This document shows, piece after piece, positions 10,161 to 21,227 of a stretch of 64,000 nt of DNA. How positions within the stretch are numbered: the stretch's first letter is position 1; each line of letters opens with the position of its first letter. The position numbers and the translations under genes are program-made. The DNA lies in NCBI GenBank assembly GCA_009823505.1, contig VZQC01006589.1, positions 3,041,154-3,105,153 on the forward strand. The letters run 5' to 3'. Below the pieces are notes generated by a model. That model saw nothing but the letters and a program-made list of their open reading frames with translations. It ran no database searches and was not told where the DNA came from. Source of the DNA: Rhizomys pruinosus (taxonomy: Eukaryota; Chordata; Mammalia; Rodentia; Spalacidae).

Positions 10161-11220
10161 CTGACTTTACATGCTTACTTTTTTTTTTTTTCATTTTTTA
10201 TGATGTTTGTATATTTCATACACATTCCAATTCAGTCAGGCATATTTTCCCTTTCCCTTCCCCACCCCACCCCACCCATTCCCAGAATCATGCATTCGCC
10301 ATAACTGTCTGCATCTTTCTCTTCAGTTTTTTTTTTATTTTTTAACATTAAGTAATAATTTTGAATACAAGGCATCCTTTCATGTAAAACCAATGCAAGC
10401 AGTTGTTGCCCAAACCCACACAGCCCATTGGGCCACCATCCAGCCAGGGGGGGGCTTGTATGTTCAATCAAGGTGATCAATGAGTGTCCAGACTATATTG
10501 CTTGAGTTTCGTTTTCCCCATTTAGGATGATATTGGCTGTGGGTTCCTGTATATGGCTTTGATTACATTGAAGGAATGGTCCCTCCAGCCCGATTCCCTC
10601 TAGGACTTTTAAAACATGAAGGGGTTCTGGATTTTGTCAAAGGCCTTCTCCGCATCAATTGAGATGATGGTGTAGTTGTTATCTTTTAGTCCATTTGTAT
10701 GTTTGATGATTGTTTATTTGATTTTCATATGTTGAACCATCCCTGCATCTCTGATTATGAATCTGGACTTGGTCATGATGGATGATCTTTCTTTGATGTG
10801 GGTCTGTATGCGATTTGACAGTATTCTGTTTACAATTTTGGCAATCTGTGTTCGTTAGGGAGTTGGGTCTATAGTTTCTCCTTTTTGGTTGTATCTTTAC
10901 CCTGTTTTGGTAGTAGCGTGATGCTACTTCATAAAAGGAATCTGGGAGAACTCCCTCCGTGTGTATCCTTCTAAACAACTTGAGTAGTAATGGTTGTAAG
11001 TCTTTTTTGAAATATTTTTTATCAGAATTCTGCCGTGAAACCATCTGGGCCTGGCGTATTTTTTGGTTGGGAGGCTACTTATTACCTCTTCAATTTCTTT
11101 CATATGTTATTGGTCTATTTAGGCTGTCGATCTCTTCTTGGTTTGAGCTTTGGTGATTCCCGGGATTTCAGATATTCTTCCATTTCTTCTAGGTTATCAA
11201 AATTTGTTAGATTATTAGGT

Positions 11221-11312
11221 TTTGTTTTGTTTTGTTTTTGTTTTTTGTCTTTTCGAGACAGGTTCTCCTGTAGCCCGAGCTGTCCTGGAACTTCACATTG
11301 TAGACCAGTATA
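11221..11312 (-). repeat. B1 SINE fragment inside LINE-1
   Basis: A (TTTTG)n/poly(T) tract followed by 'gagacaggttctcctgtagc' and 'tgtcctggaacttcacattg': the reverse complement of a B1 3' half, interrupting the LINE-1. Confidence 0.85.
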
Positions 11313-12599
11313 GGTTTTTAAAAGTATTTTCCCTATGATTTGCTGGATCTTTTCTGTCTGTTGTGATTATTTTTCCTTTTCATCACAGATTCTATTGAAT
11401 TTGAGGTTGTTCCTTCTTTCTTTGCGTTAACTGCTAGAGGTCTGTCTATCTTGTTTTTATCTCTCGAAGAACAACTTTTGGATCATTTGATTTTTTTTTT
11501 TGTATGGTTTTGCTTTGTTTCTATTTTCATTGATCTCTGCTTCTTGATTTTGTTATTCTTTCTTGCTTGCGTTTTAGGGTTCATAACTTTGTTGTTGTCT
11601 CTCAAAGTATTTAGCTGCAGTGTTAGATTCATTCACTTTGTGCTCTTTTTCTGTTTTTCTAATGAGTCACTCAGGGCTATAAAATTACCTCTAGGACTGC
11701 TTTTAAAGTGTCCCAATTGTGTTGTATTGTCATTATCATGTTCATCAGTTTCACGAATGTTTTTATTTCTTTCTTTTTATTTCTTCCTTGACCCATTTCT
11801 TATTCAGGAGAGTGTTGTTTTAGTCTCCATGTTGTTCTTGTAGGTTGTAGGGTTTATCTGGTGTTGTTGTTTGAGTTTTATTTGCACTGTGTCTGATAGA
11901 ATGCATGAGATATTTTCAATTTTTTTTGTATTTTGTGAGTTTTTTCCTTGTGTCCCATTTTATGGTCTATTTTGGAGAATGTTTCCATGAGGTGCTGAGT
12001 ACAAAGGTGTTATTCTCTGCATGTAGGTTAAAATTGTTTCTGATTAGATGGCTTATGGGGTCCATTTGTTTTATTGTATCATTTAGTTCATATGTTTTTC
12101 TGTTTATCCTTTGTCCTTTGTTGATCTGTCCAAGACTTAATGGTGGTATTGAAGTCCCCTACTATTAGTGTGCTGGCGGTTAATCTGTGCCTTGAGATCC
12201 TGAAGAATTGTTTCTTTATAAAATTTTGGTGCACCTGCATTTGGTGCGTATGTATTCACGATTGTGAGATTCTTTTCGTCACAATTGTTCTCTTATAAAG
12301 ATGTAATGGCCCTTTGTCTCTCTGATTTCTTTTGCTTGGAAGTCTATTTTATCTGATATTAGAATTAGCAACACCCCACTTTTCTTTTTGGTGCCATTTG
12401 GCTTTGGAATACTTTCTTCCATCCCTTCACCTTAGTTTGGTGCCTATCCTTGAAATTCAGGACCCAGGAGATGGGGTTTTTCGACAGCATATAGGACAGG
12501 TATTCTGATTTCTAATCCATTTCTCCCAGTCTATGCCTTTTTGATTGGGGAGTTTTAGCCATTAATTTTAGGGTTATAATTGAAAGATGGTATGATGCA

Positions 12600-12775
12600 A
12601 GCCGGGTGTGGTTGGTGCATTGCCTTTCATCCTAGCACTTGGGGCAGAGAGGCAGGCGGATCTCTTGTAGTCAAGGCCAGTCTGGTCTACAGATGAGCTC
12701 CCAGGCCAGCTGGGACTAAAAAAAGGAGACCCCTCTCAAAAATTACAAAAAAATTAAAAAAAAAGAACAAAGAGG
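12600..12775 (+). repeat. B1 SINE inside LINE-1 (left copy)
   Basis: 'gccgggtgtggttggtgcat' through 'cttgtagtcaaggccagtct' to an A-rich tail. It has several single-base indels against other B1 copies here. The same B1 in the same LINE-1 context reappears at 17178-17350. Confidence 0.9.
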
Positions 12776-14340
12776 ATAATTGCTTTCTTTCACTTTTTAT
12801 CCATTTCGGACTTCTAGCCTCTGATTTCTCTCTACGGTAGTGGTTATGTTTTTATTAGTTCTACTTCTAGGTGTTTGAGGATTTGTTGCTCCTCTCTTCT
12901 TGCTTTTGCAATTGCTTCAAGTATTTTATGAAGAGCTTGGTTTTCCGGACATGTATCTCTGTCATCTTGTTTATGTCATGGAAGATTTTTCTCCTCCTTC
13001 CACTTTATAATTGACATTTTTGCTGGGTAAAGTATTCTGGGCTGACATCCTATGTTCCTTTAACAGTGGGAATGCTTTCTCCATGTCTTTCTTGCTTTCA
13101 TGGTTTGTGTTGAGAAGTCAGTTGTAATTCTGATGGGTTCCCTTTGTATGTGACTTGTTTTTCTTTGTAGCCCTTCAGGATTTTCTTTGTTTTGGGCGTC
13201 AGCATTTTAACTATTGGATGTGGGTGTGGGGAGTTTCTTTTCTGTCTCGTTCTTATTTGGAGTTCTATGTGTTCTTGTATTTGTATGGTTTGTCTATTTT
13301 AGTTTGGGAAATTTTCATCTATTTTTCTGTTGAAGATCTGATCTTACTATTCTCTTGAGATTCCCTCCTTTTCCTATTGATGCGGAGGTTTGATCTTTTC
13401 ATAGTATCCCATATTTCCTGGTTGTTCACTTTTGTGCATTTTTAAATTTTTCATATATCTTTATTTGAGCTTTTTAATTGCTCTGTGTATGCTTCCCAGA
13501 TCTGATTATTCTTTTATGCTTCCTCCATTCTGGCTTTCTGGGCTTTTTCCTTTCCTTTCTTCTTGATTGGATGAGTTTCTAATTCCTTTTCGTTTCATCA
13601 TGTGTTTTCTTTTTTTTCCATTTCCTTTTGAGCTCTCTCTCAATCTCTTTTGTGTGCTCCTACTTCGTTGGGTTGGCTTCCTTTTTCAGTGTTTCTCTTA
13701 CCTTTCGGAATTGTTTTTTTCCTCCCTCTAGTTCTTTGGAGTTTGTCAATTCTGTTCCTTTAGTTCTTTACGTTGTTTTTGCATTGTTATCCCTCTAGGT
13801 CCTTGATTTGGTTTCTATTTCTCTTCTCTTTAAGTTTCTCTGAATTCTTTATTTTTCTCTTAATTTCTTGCATAGTCCTGCAATTATTCCTCTAAAATCT
13901 GTTCCTTGGGTCACCTCCAAGTTGATCCCATTGTAGCTATCTCCTACAGGTTTGGTAAAGCCTGGTGCGGGATTATCCTGCACCTTTCCCATGTTGTCCT
14001 ACGTTCGTGTCCCTGGCATTGGGTTTCCCTTTTGTGGTTCAAACTCACAAACATGTTCTCTTTCAACTATGTGTGGATTAGTGAAAAGAGGTCTTCTCTT
14101 ATCAACGTGGGCGAATAGCAGTGTACGGCGCGATGTTTGTTATGACCTCCCTTCCCGTGCGTGCTGTTCATTTGTGTTCTTTTTTGTTCATGGCACTCGC
14201 TTTCCCTATCCTTCGCATATATGGGTAATTGACTTGTATAGGTTCAGGCATCAGATTTTGTCAGGTACAATAGACTCAATATCTTGACTATGTGGAGGCT
14301 ACAAGGCTCTAAAGGTCTTATACTTTTCTCATTACCTGCT

Positions 14341-15189
14341 TGCTGGGAACGGATGGTCTCCACCATCAAAGAAATATGTATGGCACTCTTGAGGTGCTTC
14401 AGGCTCATTTCACGGGAATTCCTAGGTTAGGGCGCTCCAAAGGGGCGCCGGGGGGGGGCGGGTGTGATTGCCATGTCTCTGATACTGTGCCCTGATTAGT
14501 GTCATTCCACGCCGGATCTCTACGAACAACAAGGAGGGTCACCAAACAAACTAGAATGCCCTAGATCCCTCGTTACCTGGTCTGAGCACCAAAGTGACGG
14601 AAGGTCCACAGGACGCCGGCCAAGCTCACCCTCAGACGCGCGACGGTGTAGACATGCGGCTCACACTCTAATGACTCGAGGCATGTCGTAGCAAGCCTCC
14701 GAACGATGATACCTCTCATAATAAAATAGGGTCTGTAGAGTTAGTGGTCGTGTACAACGGCTATCTAGCTGTGGGTCATGGTCTTCCATATAATGGGTCC
14801 GTGCATTGTGTGTGAATACACCTCTATAGGTCCAGATGGGCTAGGCTGTGTAGGTGCTTCGGCTAGCTGTGGATTGCGGCGTGACTGCCCAGCTCGTTCC
14901 CCCGCCAACAAGAGAACGCCAAACCTGAACCCTCATTAGCATTTCCGCTGACTTCCGTATATTCTGCATACCGCTTACAGACCAATGAGCGACCGCCACG
15001 GTGCTCGCACCCTAGCAGGATGCGGGGTTGAGGGAAGAGATTTTTAGTAGGGGACACTGGAAGAGAAAAGGATGATGATGTAAGAGTCTGCGCTGAACGT
15101 CAAAACTACACTCTGGAACGAACAAGAGTGTGTTCCTTCTCGCTTATTTTTCGTCTGACGGCCAGGGAACAGCATGCGACCAAGGGGAG
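14341..15189. other. Low-quality, scrambled sequence (probable unpolished read)
   Basis: Base composition and word usage change abruptly: no poly-tracts, frequent CpG, no recognisable repeat. Around 14430-14560 a G-run followed by 'ggagggtcaccaaac' loosely tracks the clean stretch at 18868-18945 ('aaagagtcaccaaac'), as expected of a raw error-rich read of the LINE-1 5' end. Short open frames here (for example 14863-15057 minus) should be ignored. Confidence 0.6.
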
Positions 15190-15640
15190 AGCACAGATGT
15201 TAAGTTCTAATTTTATCTGATAAGCAAAATGTAGTTATTGAGATGGATTGATGACAGATATGTACATAGGTGCATAGGTTGACAGGCATTTCCTTGATAG
15301 CAATTCTCATGAACTGCATCAACCTGCTCTGCCAGTCTATGGCTAGTGAGCTCAGATCCACAACTCCTTTGTTGTCTCTGTATCCCACAAACTCCAGCTG
15401 GCTAACCGGCACTGAACCTTTTGTCTCATCTATCATCAGGTTCCTGACCCAGGGGTTCACAGCATTAAGGAGGGTCCCTTGGCAGGCTGGCTAGAACTAC
15501 AGTCAGATTTCATACATCAAAGGAAACCTAAATTTCAGTCCTCCATTTTGATCCTGTCCTATGTTTTTAGCAAAGCTATGTTCATATGCCTGTGTCCCAA
15601 GTTTTATGTAGAAGGTCTCTAACAGACACAGGGAAAACAA
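15190..15640. other. Clean unique sequence, no gene
   Basis: Normal-looking sequence between two noisy blocks. No exon or repeat was recognised. Confidence 0.55.
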
Positions 15641-15642
15641 AA

Positions 15643-15670
15643 AATAAATAAATAAATAAATAAATAAAAT
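15643..15670 (+). repeat. (AAAT)n microsatellite
   Basis: About seven AAAT units. Confidence 0.9.
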
Positions 15671-15832
15671 AGAAAAAGAAATAGGGAAAGACCACCCTTC
15701 CACCTTTAATGTTACTCATATAACCAACATCCTCCTTCTTTCCCTGTCTGACTTTCAACATCTTCTTCCCTACTACTTTCTCCCCATAATCTAACAAGCA
15801 GGCTTGCCTCACTTCCTCTTCCTAACTAAGAC

Positions 15833-16185
15833 TCTGTGTGTGTGTGTTTGTGTGTGTTGTGTGTGTATATGTGTTATGTGCCTGTTCATATGCATGGATG
15901 TACATGTGTGGGAATCAGAAGACCTCAAAGGTAACCTTGCTCTTCAGATGTCTTCCACCTTTTGTTTCAGGCAGGGTCTCTCATTGAACTTGGAGCTCAC
16001 CTATTAGGCTAGACTAGCTAGCTGACCAGTGAGCCTAAGGTTTTGTCTGTCTCTGTCTCTCCAGTGCTGGAATCATAGCCACAACCACAGTACCCCAGTT
16101 TTAATGTGATTTCTAGGAATCAAAATCCATATCCTCATGTTTGCAAAGCAAGTGCTTTATCAACTGAGCATCTCCCCCAGTCTCA
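15833..16185 (-). repeat. (TG)n followed by B4-type SINE
   Basis: An interrupted TG tract (15835-15865) leads into reverse-oriented B4-like sequence ('ggcagggtctctcattgaac', 'ccagtgctggaatcatagcc', 'caactgagcatctcccccag'). Diverged. Confidence 0.65.
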
Positions 16186-16195
16186 TATAGATAGT

Positions 16196-16372
16196 TTCTT
16201 TTTTTATTTTTTTTTTTTGATTCTTTTTTGAGACTAAGATTCTCCCTTTTAGTCCCAGGCTGGCCTGGAGCTTGCTCTTGAAAACCAGGCTGGCCTTGAA
16301 CTCACAAAGAGATCTGCCTGCCTCTGCTCCAAAGTATTGGGATTAAAGGCATTAGCCACCATGCCCGGCTAC
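16196..16372 (-). repeat. B1 SINE
   Basis: A poly(T) tract, then 'gagactaagattctcccttt', 'ggccttgaactcacaaagag' and 'gccaccatgcccggct', the reverse complement of a whole B1. Confidence 0.9.
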
Positions 16373-16689
16373 ATATTTCTTATACACAACCCCATCTACT
16401 GCAGAACACCATGCCGGCTCTTTCCCTTTAAGAAGCTGAAATAAAAAGCTGATCAGAGATATCTCTTCTTGAAAATGGTAGTTTTTAAAATACAAAATAC
16501 ATTATTTTATGAGCATAGAGGTCAGTTTACAAATTATTTTTGTTCCTGTTATATTTATTGCTATTCTTTCCAAACAAAACCTATGGGCTACATGGATGGC
16601 TCAGCTTTAACAGCTAAAATTGTTGGTACTCAAATTAAGAAGTTTGGTTTTTGTTTTTTGTTTGTTGGCTTGTTTGCTTTGTCTTGAGA
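16373..16689. other. Clean unique sequence, no gene
   Basis: AT-rich DNA with nothing recognised, ending at an abrupt change in sequence character near 16690. Confidence 0.55.
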
Positions 16690-17057
16690 CAAAGGTTGGG
16701 GGGCTCATTCACCGTGGTCGCGATAGTCCTCGCGAGTGTTCTCCTGCGTGACCTATCATAGTCGCAACTATGCATCCAGTAGACCACCGCGACTGTCTGG
16801 GCCTCCATATGGACAGACTTCACAACAACTAATGAATATACTCCTCACTTTCTCCTCTGTCCTCCCTAACGGCTGCATGTTGGATAACATACTTAATGAG
16901 TGTGCCACCACCCCGCCTATTAAATAAATCATACGCACAGAAATATCAAGATGGACGCCGACTCAGTAACTCCAAGTATATAAGCTACTCATAATGAATT
17001 TCAAATCAGTTTATCTCAGTTCCTCGGGCTAGATCTGTTGCATGATCTGAGATCCGT
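16690..17057. other. Low-quality, scrambled sequence (probable unpolished read)
   Basis: Sudden CpG-rich, non-repetitive text loosely tracking 19195-19371: 'atgcatccag' and 'acaactaatgaatata' here against 'atgcatccag' and 'acaactatgaataatt' there. It leads straight into an exact 75-bp copy of 19372-19446. Best read as the error-rich end of a gap-filling read. Confidence 0.6.
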
Positions 17058-17132
17058 TCTCTCATGCGAACTGGGTTGGCCATGGTCATGGGCTGGTGGC
17101 TTACCGAACTTGGGATCAGCGGATTTAGAACA
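17058..17132 (+). repeat. Exact 75-bp copy of 19372-19446 abutting the N
   Basis: The 75 bases before the ambiguous base are identical to 19372-19446. It ends exactly at the N, which marks a join rather than a biological duplication. Confidence 0.9.
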
Positions 17133-17133
17133 N
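17133..17133. other. Single ambiguous base (N): assembly join
   Basis: The only N seen in the window. It lies between the 75-bp copy of downstream sequence and a second copy of upstream LINE-1 sequence, as expected of an over-filled gap closed with a one-base placeholder. Confidence 0.9.
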
Positions 17134-19020
17134 GGAGTTTAGCCATTAATTTTAGGGTTATAATTGAAAGATGGTTATGATGGCAAGCGGGTGTGTTGGT
17201 GGCATGCCTTTACCTCCTAGCACTTGGGGAGGAGAGGGCAGGCGGATCTCTTGTAGTCAAGGCCAGTCTGGTCTACGAGATTGAGCTCCAGAGCCAGCTG
17301 GGACTAAAAAAAGGAGACCCCTCTCAAAAATACAAAAAAATTTAAAACAAAAAAAGAAAACGAGGATAATGCTTCTCTTTCACCTTTATTATCCATTCGG
17401 ACTTCTAGCCTCTGATTTCCTTACGGTTCTAGTTGGTTATGTTTTTATTAGTTCTCTTTCTTAGGTGTTTGAGGATTTGTTGCTCCTCTCTTCTGCTTTT
17501 GAATTGCTTTCAAGTATTTTTATGAAGAGCTTTGTGTTTTCCCGGACATGTATCTGTCATCTTGTTATGTCATGGAAGATTTTACTCTCTTCCCTTCCAC
17601 TATAATTGACATTTTTGTGGGGTAAAGTATTCATGGGTTGCATCCTGGTTCCTTTAACATGGGAATGCTTTCGCTCCATGTTCTTTCTGCTTTCATGGTT
17701 TGTTGTTGAGAGTCAGTTGTAATTCTGATGGGTTCCACCTTTGTATGTGGACTTGTTTTTCTTTTGTAGCCTTCAGGATTTGTCTTTGTTTTGGGCGTGC
17801 TAGCATTTTAACTATTGATGTGGTGGGGGAGTTTCTTTTCTGTCTCGTTTCTTATTTGGAGTTCTATGTGTTCTTGTATTTGTATGGTTTGTCTATTTTT
17901 AGTTTGGGAAAATTTTCATCTATTATTTCTGTTGAAGATCTGATCATTACTTTCTCTTGAGATTCCCTCCTTTTCCTATTTGATGCGGAGGTTGATCTTT
18001 TCATAGTATCCCATATTTCCTGGTTGTTCCACTTTTGTGCATTTTTAAATTTTTCATATATTCTTTATTTGAGCTTTTTAATTGCTCTGTGTGTATCTCC
18101 CAGATCTGATATTCTTGTTATGCTTCCTCCATTCTCTTCTGGGCTTTTTCCTTTCCTTTCTTCTTGATTGATGAGTATTCTAATTCCTTTTCGTTTCATC
18201 ATGTGTTTTCTTTTTTTTCCATTACCTTTTGAGCCTTCTCAATCTCTTTTGGTGCTCCTTACTTCGTTGGTTGGCTTCCTTTTTCAGTGGTTTCTCCTTA
18301 CTTTTCGGAATTGTTTTTTCCCCCTTAGTTCTTTGGAGTTGTCAATTCTGTTCCTTTAGTTCTTTACGTTGTTTGTCTTGTATCCCTCTAGTCCTTTTGA
18401 GTTTTATTTTCTCTCTCTTTAAGTTTCTCTGAATTCTTTATTTTCTCTTCATTTCTCTGCATAGCCTTGCAATTATTCACTCTAAATCTGTTCCTTTGGT
18501 CACTCCAAGGTGATCCCATTGTAGCTATCTCCTGCAGTTTGGTAAGCCTGGTGCGGGATTATCCGCACCTTTCCCATGTTGTCCCTACGTTCGTGTCCCT
18601 GGCATTGGGTTTCCCTTTTGTGGTTCAAATCACAAATGTCTTTTCACTATGTTAGCGGATGGTTTTGCTTGCCTCCTTCCGATGCTTTTTTTTTTTTTTT
18701 TTTTCCCTTTCCTCCTCCTTGTTTATGGAGTATTGACTTGTCTAGGTTTCAGGCTTTCAATTTTGTCTATATATTGGATATTGGAAGCCTAAGTCACTCT
18801 TCTCTTCCTGTTCTGAAGGTTCTCCAAAAAATAGGCCACTTGGATACTTTCTCACCAATTCCTTTTGGCGGCGGCGGGGGGGGGGGTGTGCCTGTACCTG
18901 CCTGAGTGACTTCCGGGTTCCAACAAAAGAGTCACCAAACCCAATCCCTACCGGCTGCAAAGGCAAGCCCAGGCGCCCCCGCCCACAGAAGGGCTTAGAG
19001 CTGCGATCCTCTTGGAGCAG
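17134..19020 (-). mobile_element. Second copy of the LINE-1 5' region (probable assembly duplicate)
   Basis: 17134-18900 repeats 12545-14330 in order, including the inserted B1 (17178-17350), with numerous one-base insertions and deletions. It then reaches a GC-rich tract and 'ccaacaaaagagtcaccaaa', plausibly the LINE-1 5'UTR in minus orientation, ending near 19020. Shared phrases such as 'cgttcgtgtccctggcattg' show the two copies are the same locus. Confidence 0.85.
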
Positions 19021-19371
19021 CCCAAGAGACCCTCTATATCTTAGGATTTCTTACACGGTATCTTACTTGGCAGATCTTTTGGTCATGATGTGTAATAATT
19101 TAAGAAGGTCACAGATGGCAGGGGTTGGGCTGGGAGGTGGTGAGGGGGGTGATTGGAGGCCCAAGAAGTCCATCAGTTTTCTCAGACTGCCTTATAGGAA
19201 TGCATCCAGCCCATCTGGTTCCTGTGACAGATACAACTATGAATAATTATTTCTGTTCACTATTGATACATACTTTATAATAAACCACTCAGAATTCAGT
19301 GGCTCAAAACAAGTATCTAGCTCCAAAGAATCTTCAGTTATTCAGCCTGGGCAGTTCTGGTTTGGCTAGCC
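19021..19371. other. Intergenic sequence flanking the LINE-1
   Basis: Clean sequence. 'ccactcagaattcagtggct' with 'aaaacaagtatc' may be an old DNA-transposon relic, but I cannot assign it. Confidence 0.4.
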
Positions 19372-19446
19372 TCTCTCATGCGAACTGGGTTGGCCATGGT
19401 CATGGGCTGGTGGCTTACCGAACTTGGGATCAGCGGATTTAGAACA
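19372..19446 (+). repeat. Counterpart of the 75-bp copy at 17058-17132
   Basis: Identical to 17058-17132. Here it runs smoothly into unique sequence on the right, so this is the likely genuine location. Confidence 0.9.
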
Positions 19447-20384
19447 GTCTGCGGAGGAAGCGCAGCTCTGTGGGGATAACCTGTAGATAGCTTTAATCCT
19501 TCCAAAGAACAGGTAATGTGTTCCCAGCCAAAGCAGAGAGGTAAAGGCAGGTGGTGACCTGGGTGACTCTGTGATGCTTTATAGGCCACACCTTCAGCCT
19601 TGCCCTAGCTCAGCATGCACTATCTCCTAAGTCCCAGTGTAATGCACATGTGACCTCCAGGGTAAGGTGGCCAGTTAGGCGCTGCCTCCTTGTGACTTTG
19701 AGAAGACTCAGGGCAGCAGCTAAGGACCATGTTGCGATGAGAGACAGATGGGAGGAGAGTTGGAGACCTAGAAAGAGGTGATGGGTTAGCTGGGAAAAGC
19801 CAAAAGCCGACAGAAAAGTAGAAAGTGGCCCACAGCTCTAGCCACACATCTTCAGCTCAGGTTCCACTGGGGAGAGAGGAAGTCAAAGCCACAACCACAA
19901 GATTCACGGAGTTCAATTCTGAATCACAAGAAACAGAGGTCAACAAAATGCCTTCAAAAGACTATAACTCCTCAGTGGGGGAACCAAAGATACAGAAGAG
20001 TTGAAATGCTGAACAAAGAATTCAAATGTTTGTAAAAATTATTGACCTCAAATAGGACTCAAACAGGCAGATAAATAAATGAAGCGAGGGAAGGATTGGG
20101 ACAGGAAATTCAGCAGTGCAGATGAGAAACTCAGCAAGGAAGTTGAAAGGCTTTTTAAAAAGATGTTAACATTTAAAACAATAAATAAAAAGCACATAGA
20201 AGTATCAACAGTAGACTAGATCAGGAAGAAAAATATCAAGGGTTGAAGACAAGGTCAATACTGCCTTCAGATATCAGTAAAAATAGAGAAATAATGACCA
20301 CAATTTTAAACAACTCTGATATAAAACTAAGAGAACAAACTAAGAATCTGGGGTAGGAGAAGCTGAGGTACAAAATAAAGGCAT
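19447..20384 (+). other. Intergenic sequence; old LINE-1-like DNA in the right half
   Basis: 19447-19860 is unique-looking. From about 19860 the A-rich text ('cagatgagaaactcagcaag', 'ttttaaacaactctgatata') resembles degraded plus-strand LINE-1 ORF1 sequence, with no usable frame. Confidence 0.4.
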
Positions 20385-20387
20385 AGA

Positions 20388-20550
20388 GCCAGGCATGGTG
20401 GTGCACGCCTTTAATCCTAGCACCTGGGAGGCAGAGGCAGGCGGATCTCTGTGAGTTCAAGACCAGCCTGGTCTACAGAGTGAGATCCAGGCCAGCTGGG
20501 ACTTAAAGGGAGACCCTGTCCCCTCTCCCCCCCCCCAAAAAAAATAAAGG
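20388..20550 (+). repeat. B1 SINE
   Basis: 'gccaggcatggtggtgcacg' to 'gggagaccctgtcccctctc' with a poly(C)/poly(A) tail. Confidence 0.93.
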
Positions 20551-21069
20551 CATAGAAAACCTATTCAAAGAGAATTACTGAATTCCAGAAAAAAGGGCTC
20601 AAGAGGTGGCATAGCCATTAAAAGCTCAGGCACACAACCAATCAAATCCAAGTAAACCAATATTCCAAGAGGCAGAACACCTAAATAGACACAGCCAGTA
20701 AAGAACCTCTCCACGATGCAATATAGTTAAAACTAAGGCCTGGTGAGATGGCTTATTGGGTTAAAGGTGCTAGCCAAGCTTGACAGCCTGAGTTTGATCA
20801 ATGGAACTCACATGGTGGTAGGAGAAGACCAGCTCTGGCAAATTGTCCACTAAGCTCCACCCTGTCACAGTACACACAAAATAAGCACGTGTAGAAAAGA
20901 CAAAATTAAGCACAGGAAAGCATTATTAAAACCTTCAAGAAAAAAAGCAATTTTCTTCTTGGTAATCTCACTAGAGTAATGTGACATCTCTGGGCAGTGT
21001 AAAAGCCAGGAAAGGGAAATGTTATGTTTCAGCCCCCAAAAGAAATGTCAATTAAGATTACTATATTTA
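20551..21069 (+). mobile_element. Degraded LINE-1-like sequence with an inserted B3/B4-type SINE
   Basis: Flanking A-rich sequence ('atgcaatatagttaaaacta', 'gtgtaaaagccaggaaaggg') looks like old LINE-1. Between 20738 and 20895, 'ggcctggtgagatggcttat' to 'cacagtacacacaaaataag' is a plus-strand tRNA-derived SINE. Confidence 0.5.
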
Positions 21070-21080
21070 GCAAAGGAATC

Positions 21081-21212
21081 TTTTTTTTTTCAAAGCCAAT
21101 TTTTATTGCTTTGTGCATTTCATACAAAATTTCCCATCAAGTCTAAACCCATTCCCCTTCCTTGCCCCCCCCCCCACCAGAGCTCATGCATTCTGCCAAA
21201 CATGTCTTTCAT
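21081..21212 (-). mobile_element. Very short LINE-1 3' end, nested, with perfect target-site duplication
   Basis: A poly(T) tract followed by minus-strand LINE-1 3'UTR ('ccagagctcatgcattctgc', also found at 59390). It is bounded by the 15-bp duplication GCAAAGGAATCTTTT at 21070-21084 and 21213-21227. A 5'-truncated insertion into an older plus-strand LINE-1. Confidence 0.9.
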
Positions 21213-21227
21213 GCAAAGGAATCTTTT

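Larger units (their letters stand above)
10171..14340 (-). mobile_element. LINE-1, 5'-to-middle region plus 3'UTR tip, broken
   Basis: Reading the minus strand: a 3'UTR tip with poly(A) (10171-10330), then a jump into the ORF2 reverse-transcriptase region. The translation at 10679-11044 includes 'LLKLFRRIHTEGVLPDSFYE' and 'KIIHHDQV', hallmarks of the L1 RT domain in degraded form. The endonuclease part follows (11313-12590), then pyrimidine-rich sequence matching the ORF1 coiled-coil and 5' part (12780-14340). The RT C-terminal half and cysteine-rich domain are missing, so this copy has an internal deletion. Frames are heavily disrupted; from about 12.5 kb on much of this looks like sequencing noise rather than mutation. 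Confidence 0.85.

Noticed and set aside
14863..15057. Possible gene or foreign DNA in the CpG-rich stretch after 14.4 kb
   Set aside because: The stretch looks like an error-rich read of LINE-1 5' sequence rather than transferred DNA; the frame is short and featureless.
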